Assembly (NCBI GenBank): GCA_949297565.1
Contig: CASFUI010000362.1
Span: forward strand, 1 to 7,532
DNA length: 7,532 nucleotides
Source of the DNA: an uncultured Eubacteriales bacterium
GTDB lineage: Bacteria > Bacillota > Clostridia > Lachnospirales > Lachnospiraceae
Reading direction: 5' to 3'
Shown here: piece by piece, positions 4,978-7,532 of the stretch
Numbering within the stretch: position 1 is the stretch's first letter
Layout: the number at the start of each line of letters is the position of its first letter
Notes under the pieces: model-generated
Told to the model about the DNA's origin: nothing
Databases searched by the model: none
What the model saw: the letters and a program-made list of their open reading frames with translations, nothing else
Position numbers and translations under genes: made by a program

Positions 4978-5580
4978 ATGAGAAAAAAATCACATGTATC
5001 TTTAGCTGTTTATCTGATAAATAATCTTGACAGCGGTTTACTGACAAGTCATCGAAAGGCATTTATCATCGGCAGTATACTGCCTGACTGTAAACCATCT
5101 TTTGTAACTACGAAACATAACATGGAAGAGACCTTTGACATGGTTTCATCTTTTATTTCACAGCTTACCGTTGATTCGGCGGATTACAGAAGAATTTCCA
5201 CCGCATACTGCCGCAGGCTGGGAGAAGTCACCCATTATATAGCTGATTATTTTACATATCCTCATAATTCAGTATTTGAGGGTAATATAAAGGAACACTG
5301 CAAGTATGAAAAGGGATTGATGTCTGCTTTAAAGGAGTATATTAACAGCGGGCAGATTTACGTAAACAGAAATATTGTGAACGGTTTTTCAAGTCCTGAG
5401 GATATATGCGTGTTTATAAAAAAACTGCACGCGCAGTATATAGACAATGAAAATACGGTCGACAATGATTGTAAATATATAGTTGCGTTATGCCACATTA
5501 TTGTGGAGGGAATTTTAAAGCTTCTTATTGAGAGCAGGAACATGGAGCTTGCGGGCTATCTCAGTCCTAATGCTGCATAA
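4978..5580 (+). CDS. Zinc-dependent phospholipase C-like protein
   Basis: A 200-residue protein with the metal-site pattern of the zinc-dependent phospholipase C family (PF00882). H6, D37 (GSILPDCKP), H47, H86 and D90 (GEVTHYIADY), H96 (YPHN), H107 and E111 correspond in order to H14, D55, H69, H118, D122, H128, H142 and E146 of Bacillus cereus PLC. The HxxxD and HxxxE spacings are exact. The N-terminal tryptophan ligand of secreted PLC is absent and there is no signal peptide, so the protein is probably cytosolic and its substrate may not be a phospholipid. Residues 115-200 are helical and not recognised. The start is supported by AAAGG (4964-4968), 9 bases upstream. It lies just downstream of the folded repeat, and the DUF1653 gene follows after 90 bases, possibly on the same transcript. 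Confidence 0.82.
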   Translation: MRKKSHVSLAVYLINNLDSGLLTSHRKAFIIGSILPDCKPSFVTTKHNMEETFDMVSSFISQLTVDSADYRRISTAYCRRLGEVTHYIADYFTYPHNSVFEGNIKEHCKYEKGLMSALKEYINSGQIYVNRNIVNGFSSPEDICVFIKKLHAQYIDNENTVDNDCKYIVALCHIIVEGILKLLIESRNMELAGYLSPNAA

Positions 5581-5657
5581 AAACTTCAGTATGCTTAATG
5601 CGTTCGTTACGGCTGCGGGTTTAATTCTCTGAGAGGCATAACGCCGTATGAATGTGA

Positions 5658-5663
5658 GGGAGG
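5658..5663 (+). promoter_or_regulatory. Ribosome binding site that decides the DUF1653 gene start
   Basis: GGGAGG at 5658-5663 is one base from the in-frame TTG at 5665 and 7 bases from GTG at 5671. The GTG is therefore the likely start, an uncommon start codon for this window. Confidence 0.75.
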
Positions 5664-5670
5664 TTTGGCT

Positions 5671-6255
5671 GTGAAAGAGAGAGAATTGGTTGTCGGAGGC
5701 TTTTACAGGCATTTTAAGGATAAGCTGTACCAGGTTAAATGTGTTGCGTATCATTCAGAGACAAAGGAGAAAATGGTTGTTTATCAGGCATTGTACGGTG
5801 ATTTTTCCGTGTATGTGAGACCTTACGATATGTTTATGAGTGAGGTTGACCGGGTGAAATATCCCGATGCCGGACAGCGCTACAGGTTTGAGCAGGTGTT
5901 TCTGAGAGGGGAGGACAGTGACATTTCTGCTGATGCGCAGAAACAAGAAATGACTGCTGATAATGATATGGATGCAGAAAAGCCGGAAGATAATTCAATT
6001 ATATCCGGTACAGGCGCGGATGCGACGGATGAAGAGGTTGACGAAAGGCTGATGAGATTTCTTGATGCTGAAAGTTATTCTCAGAAGCTGGAGGTTATTT
6101 CGGCATTAAAAAATAATCTTGATAACAAATTGTTAGACGCCATGGCTGTGTCTATGGATGTTGAAATTCTTCCAGGAAATTTGGAAGAGAGATATGTCTC
6201 GCTGAGAAAATGTATACAGGCGCGTGCTAAATATGAGTGTACGAGGCTGCGCTGA
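5671..6255 (+). CDS. DUF1653 domain protein with acidic linker and C-terminal helical domain
   Basis: A 194-residue cytosolic protein of unknown function. Residues 9-76 are a DUF1653 domain: YRHFK (12-16), AYHSET (26-31), VVYQALYGD (36-44) and VRPYDMF (49-55) are its conserved signatures. The domain usually stands nearly alone in small proteins. Here it is followed by a strongly acidic, low-complexity linker (about 79-122), then a predicted helical segment (122-194) containing LMRFLDAESY, LDAMAVSMDVEI and a basic end CTRLR. I recall similar tails in Lachnospiraceae DUF1653 proteins, so the tail is probably a lineage-specific domain. GTG 5671 is chosen from GGGAGG at 5658-5663. The 90-base gap from the phospholipase-like gene shows no clear promoter or terminator, so co-transcription is possible. 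A role in nucleic-acid or ribosome contact would be a guess. Confidence 0.85.
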   Translation: MKERELVVGGFYRHFKDKLYQVKCVAYHSETKEKMVVYQALYGDFSVYVRPYDMFMSEVDRVKYPDAGQRYRFEQVFLRGEDSDISADAQKQEMTADNDMDAEKPEDNSIISGTGADATDEEVDERLMRFLDAESYSQKLEVISALKNNLDNKLLDAMAVSMDVEILPGNLEERYVSLRKCIQARAKYECTRLR

Positions 6256-6259
6256 TAAA

Positions 6260-6288
6260 TTGAAATTTGTACATTGCTACCGTATACA
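6260..6288 (+). promoter_or_regulatory. Promoter for the citrate synthase gene
   Basis: TTGAAA (6260-6265), a 17-base spacer and TATACA (6283-6288) place the start near 6295, about 49 bases before the ATG. A second possible pair, TTGCTA (6274-6279) and TAAAAT (6296-6301) with 16 bases between, overlaps it. The presence of a promoter suggests that citrate synthase is transcribed separately from the DUF1653 gene. Confidence 0.55.
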
Positions 6289-6343
6289 TTCTCAATAAAA
6301 TACGTATTAGTTTTTAAGATTTTAAAACAGAACAGGAGGAATT

Positions 6344-7532
6344 ATGGATTTGGAAGGAAGAGATTTTTCACAGGTTACGCCTGAAATAGAAGAACTGTCA
6401 TTAAAGTGCAGGGAGAATAACAGAATAAGCTCTGATTTATACGATAAGTATGAAGTAAAAAGAGGATTGCGTGATATTAACGGTAAGGGAGTGCTTACAG
6501 GACTTACTGAGATTTCTGAGGTAAAGTCAACAGAGGTGGATGAAAACGGTGTATCGCATCCATGTGACGGAAAACTTTATTACCGTGGATATGATGTTGA
6601 GGAAATTATTGCCGGTTTCACAAAGGATAAAAGATTTGGCTTTGAGGAGGTTACATACCTTTTGCTTTTCGGAGAGATGCCAAACGAACAGCAGCTTAAA
6701 GATTTTACGGCTCTGCTTGGAAATTACAGGTGTATACCTCCTAATTTTGTCAGGGATATAATCATGAAAAAGCCAAGCAGGGATATTATGAATGCAGTGG
6801 CAAGAAGTGTTCTTATGCTTTATTCTTACGATGATAAAGCTGATGATACAAGCATTCCTAATGTTGTGCGCCAGTCTCTTCAGCTTATTTCTCAGTTTCC
6901 TCTGCTTGCTGTGTACAGCTATCAGGCATACAAACATTCACATATAGGAGGAAGTCTTATTATTCATGAGCCTGACCCTAATATGTCAACGGCTGAAAAT
7001 ATACTCCATCTTTTGAGAGACGACGGAAAGTTTACCGCGCTTGAGGCAAAGATCCTCGATATTGCGCTTGTTCTTCATGCTGAACACGGCGGCGGAAACA
7101 ATTCTACATTTACCGCTCATGTGGTAACATCTTCGGGAACTGATACATATTCGACAGTTGTATCTTCTATGGCATCTCTTAAGGGACCGAAGCATGGCGG
7201 AGCTAATTTAAAGGTTGTCAAGATGTTTGAGGATATTAAGAGTCATGTTAAAAACTGGGATGATGAGGCTGAACTTACTGCATATCTCGATGCAATTCTT
7301 AATAAACAGGCATTTGACAAGACCGGACTTATTTATGGTATGGGTCATGCCGTATATTCGCTTTCAGATCCTAGGGCGAGAGTGTTTAAGAGATTTGTTG
7401 AGGCGCTGTCTGTTGAGAAGCACAGAGAGAAGGAATATAAGCTCATGGCTGACGTTGAGAGGATTGCTGCACAGCTTATCGCAAAGGAGAGAAAAATATA
7501 TAAAGGCGTAAGCGCAAACGTGGATTTTTACA
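6344..7532 (+). CDS. gltA: Citrate synthase (3' end outside window)
   Basis: This enzyme condenses oxaloacetate and acetyl-CoA to citrate; in a fermentative anaerobe it probably feeds 2-oxoglutarate and glutamate synthesis. The frame is open from ATG 6344 to the window edge, 396 codons plus one base. AGGAGG (6334-6339) lies 4 bases upstream. Conserved blocks: DGKLYYRGYDVEEI near 75-88, LHAEHGGGNNST with H245 and H248, GPKHGGAN with catalytic H284, GMGHAVYSLSDPRA with H335, and NVDFY with D394. These match E. coli H264, H305 and D362 (numbers from memory). The sequence stops two residues after the catalytic Asp, so about 50-60 residues with the final CoA-site helices are missing. An N-terminal extension of roughly 60 residues precedes the core. 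HAVY replaces the HRVY of E. coli, as in eukaryotic and many clostridial enzymes. A 2-methylcitrate synthase activity cannot be excluded. Confidence 0.95.
   Translation, partial: MDLEGRDFSQVTPEIEELSLKCRENNRISSDLYDKYEVKRGLRDINGKGVLTGLTEISEVKSTEVDENGVSHPCDGKLYYRGYDVEEIIAGFTKDKRFGFEEVTYLLLFGEMPNEQQLKDFTALLGNYRCIPPNFVRDIIMKKPSRDIMNAVARSVLMLYSYDDKADDTSIPNVVRQSLQLISQFPLLAVYSYQAYKHSHIGGSLIIHEPDPNMSTAENILHLLRDDGKFTALEAKILDIALVLHAEHGGGNNSTFTAHVVTSSGTDTYSTVVSSMASLKGPKHGGANLKVVKMFEDIKSHVKNWDDEAELTAYLDAILNKQAFDKTGLIYGMGHAVYSLSDPRARVFKRFVEALSVEKHREKEYKLMADVERIAAQLIAKERKIYKGVSANVDFY

Noticed and set aside
5608..5648. TACGGC (5608-5613) and GCCGTA (5643-5648) in the gap before the DUF1653 gene, as a terminator or regulatory stem.
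   Set aside because: Six pairs around a 29-base loop with no T-run; easily chance.
6527..6937. 136-codon open frame on the minus strand.
   Set aside because: It lies wholly inside the citrate synthase coding region, which has conserved motifs throughout; the opposite frame shows no recognisable motif and no ribosome site was identified.
7215..7511. 98-codon plus-strand frame near the window end.
   Set aside because: It is a shifted frame inside citrate synthase, whose own frame keeps catalytic H284, H335 and D394 in register.

Overview
The window looks like a chromosomal segment from an anaerobic, moderately AT-rich Firmicute, most likely a Lachnospiraceae of the Roseburia/Agathobacter type. 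This is inference from gene content: a fused P-protein, a purine tail split into an IMP cyclohydrolase and a stand-alone AICAR transformylase, a DUF1653 protein with a long C-terminal tail, a DUF5050-like lipid-anchored or membrane-anchored protein start, strong GGAGG ribosome sites and TTGACA/TATAAT-type promoters. No search was run.

Layout. 1-162 (minus): N-terminal fragment of a membrane-anchored protein. 163-301: divergent promoter region whose two -35 boxes overlap in an 11-bp palindrome. 302-1432 (plus): pheA, chorismate mutase/prephenate dehydratase with an ACT domain. 1433-1753: promoter, a ZTP (pfl) riboswitch, an overlapping intrinsic terminator and two further hairpins. 1754-2467 and 2491-3672 (plus): a two-gene operon for the last two steps of IMP synthesis. 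3720-4562 (minus, convergent): PHP-domain phosphoesterase with its own promoter. 4563-4977: divergent intergenic region holding a highly folded repeat element. 4978-5580 (plus): small zinc-dependent phospholipase C-like protein. 5671-6255 (plus): DUF1653 protein. 6344-end (plus): citrate synthase, cut by the window edge just after its catalytic Asp.

How it works together. The best-understood unit is the riboswitch-purine operon. ZMP/ZTP is the substrate (or a derivative of the substrate) of the second gene, and it accumulates when 10-formyl-tetrahydrofolate is short. Its binding would block the terminator and switch on the two enzymes that consume it. pheA and citrate synthase supply phenylalanine and 2-oxoglutarate/glutamate precursors. 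The PHP, phospholipase-like and DUF1653 genes have no visible functional link to them.

The least explained part is 4668-4873: two perfect 34-bp direct repeats around a nested palindromic core with 10-bp terminal inverted repeats. This resembles a non-autonomous mobile element or a structured RNA. Several genes have an in-frame start upstream of the one their Shine-Dalgarno sequence supports; the starts given here follow the ribosome site.
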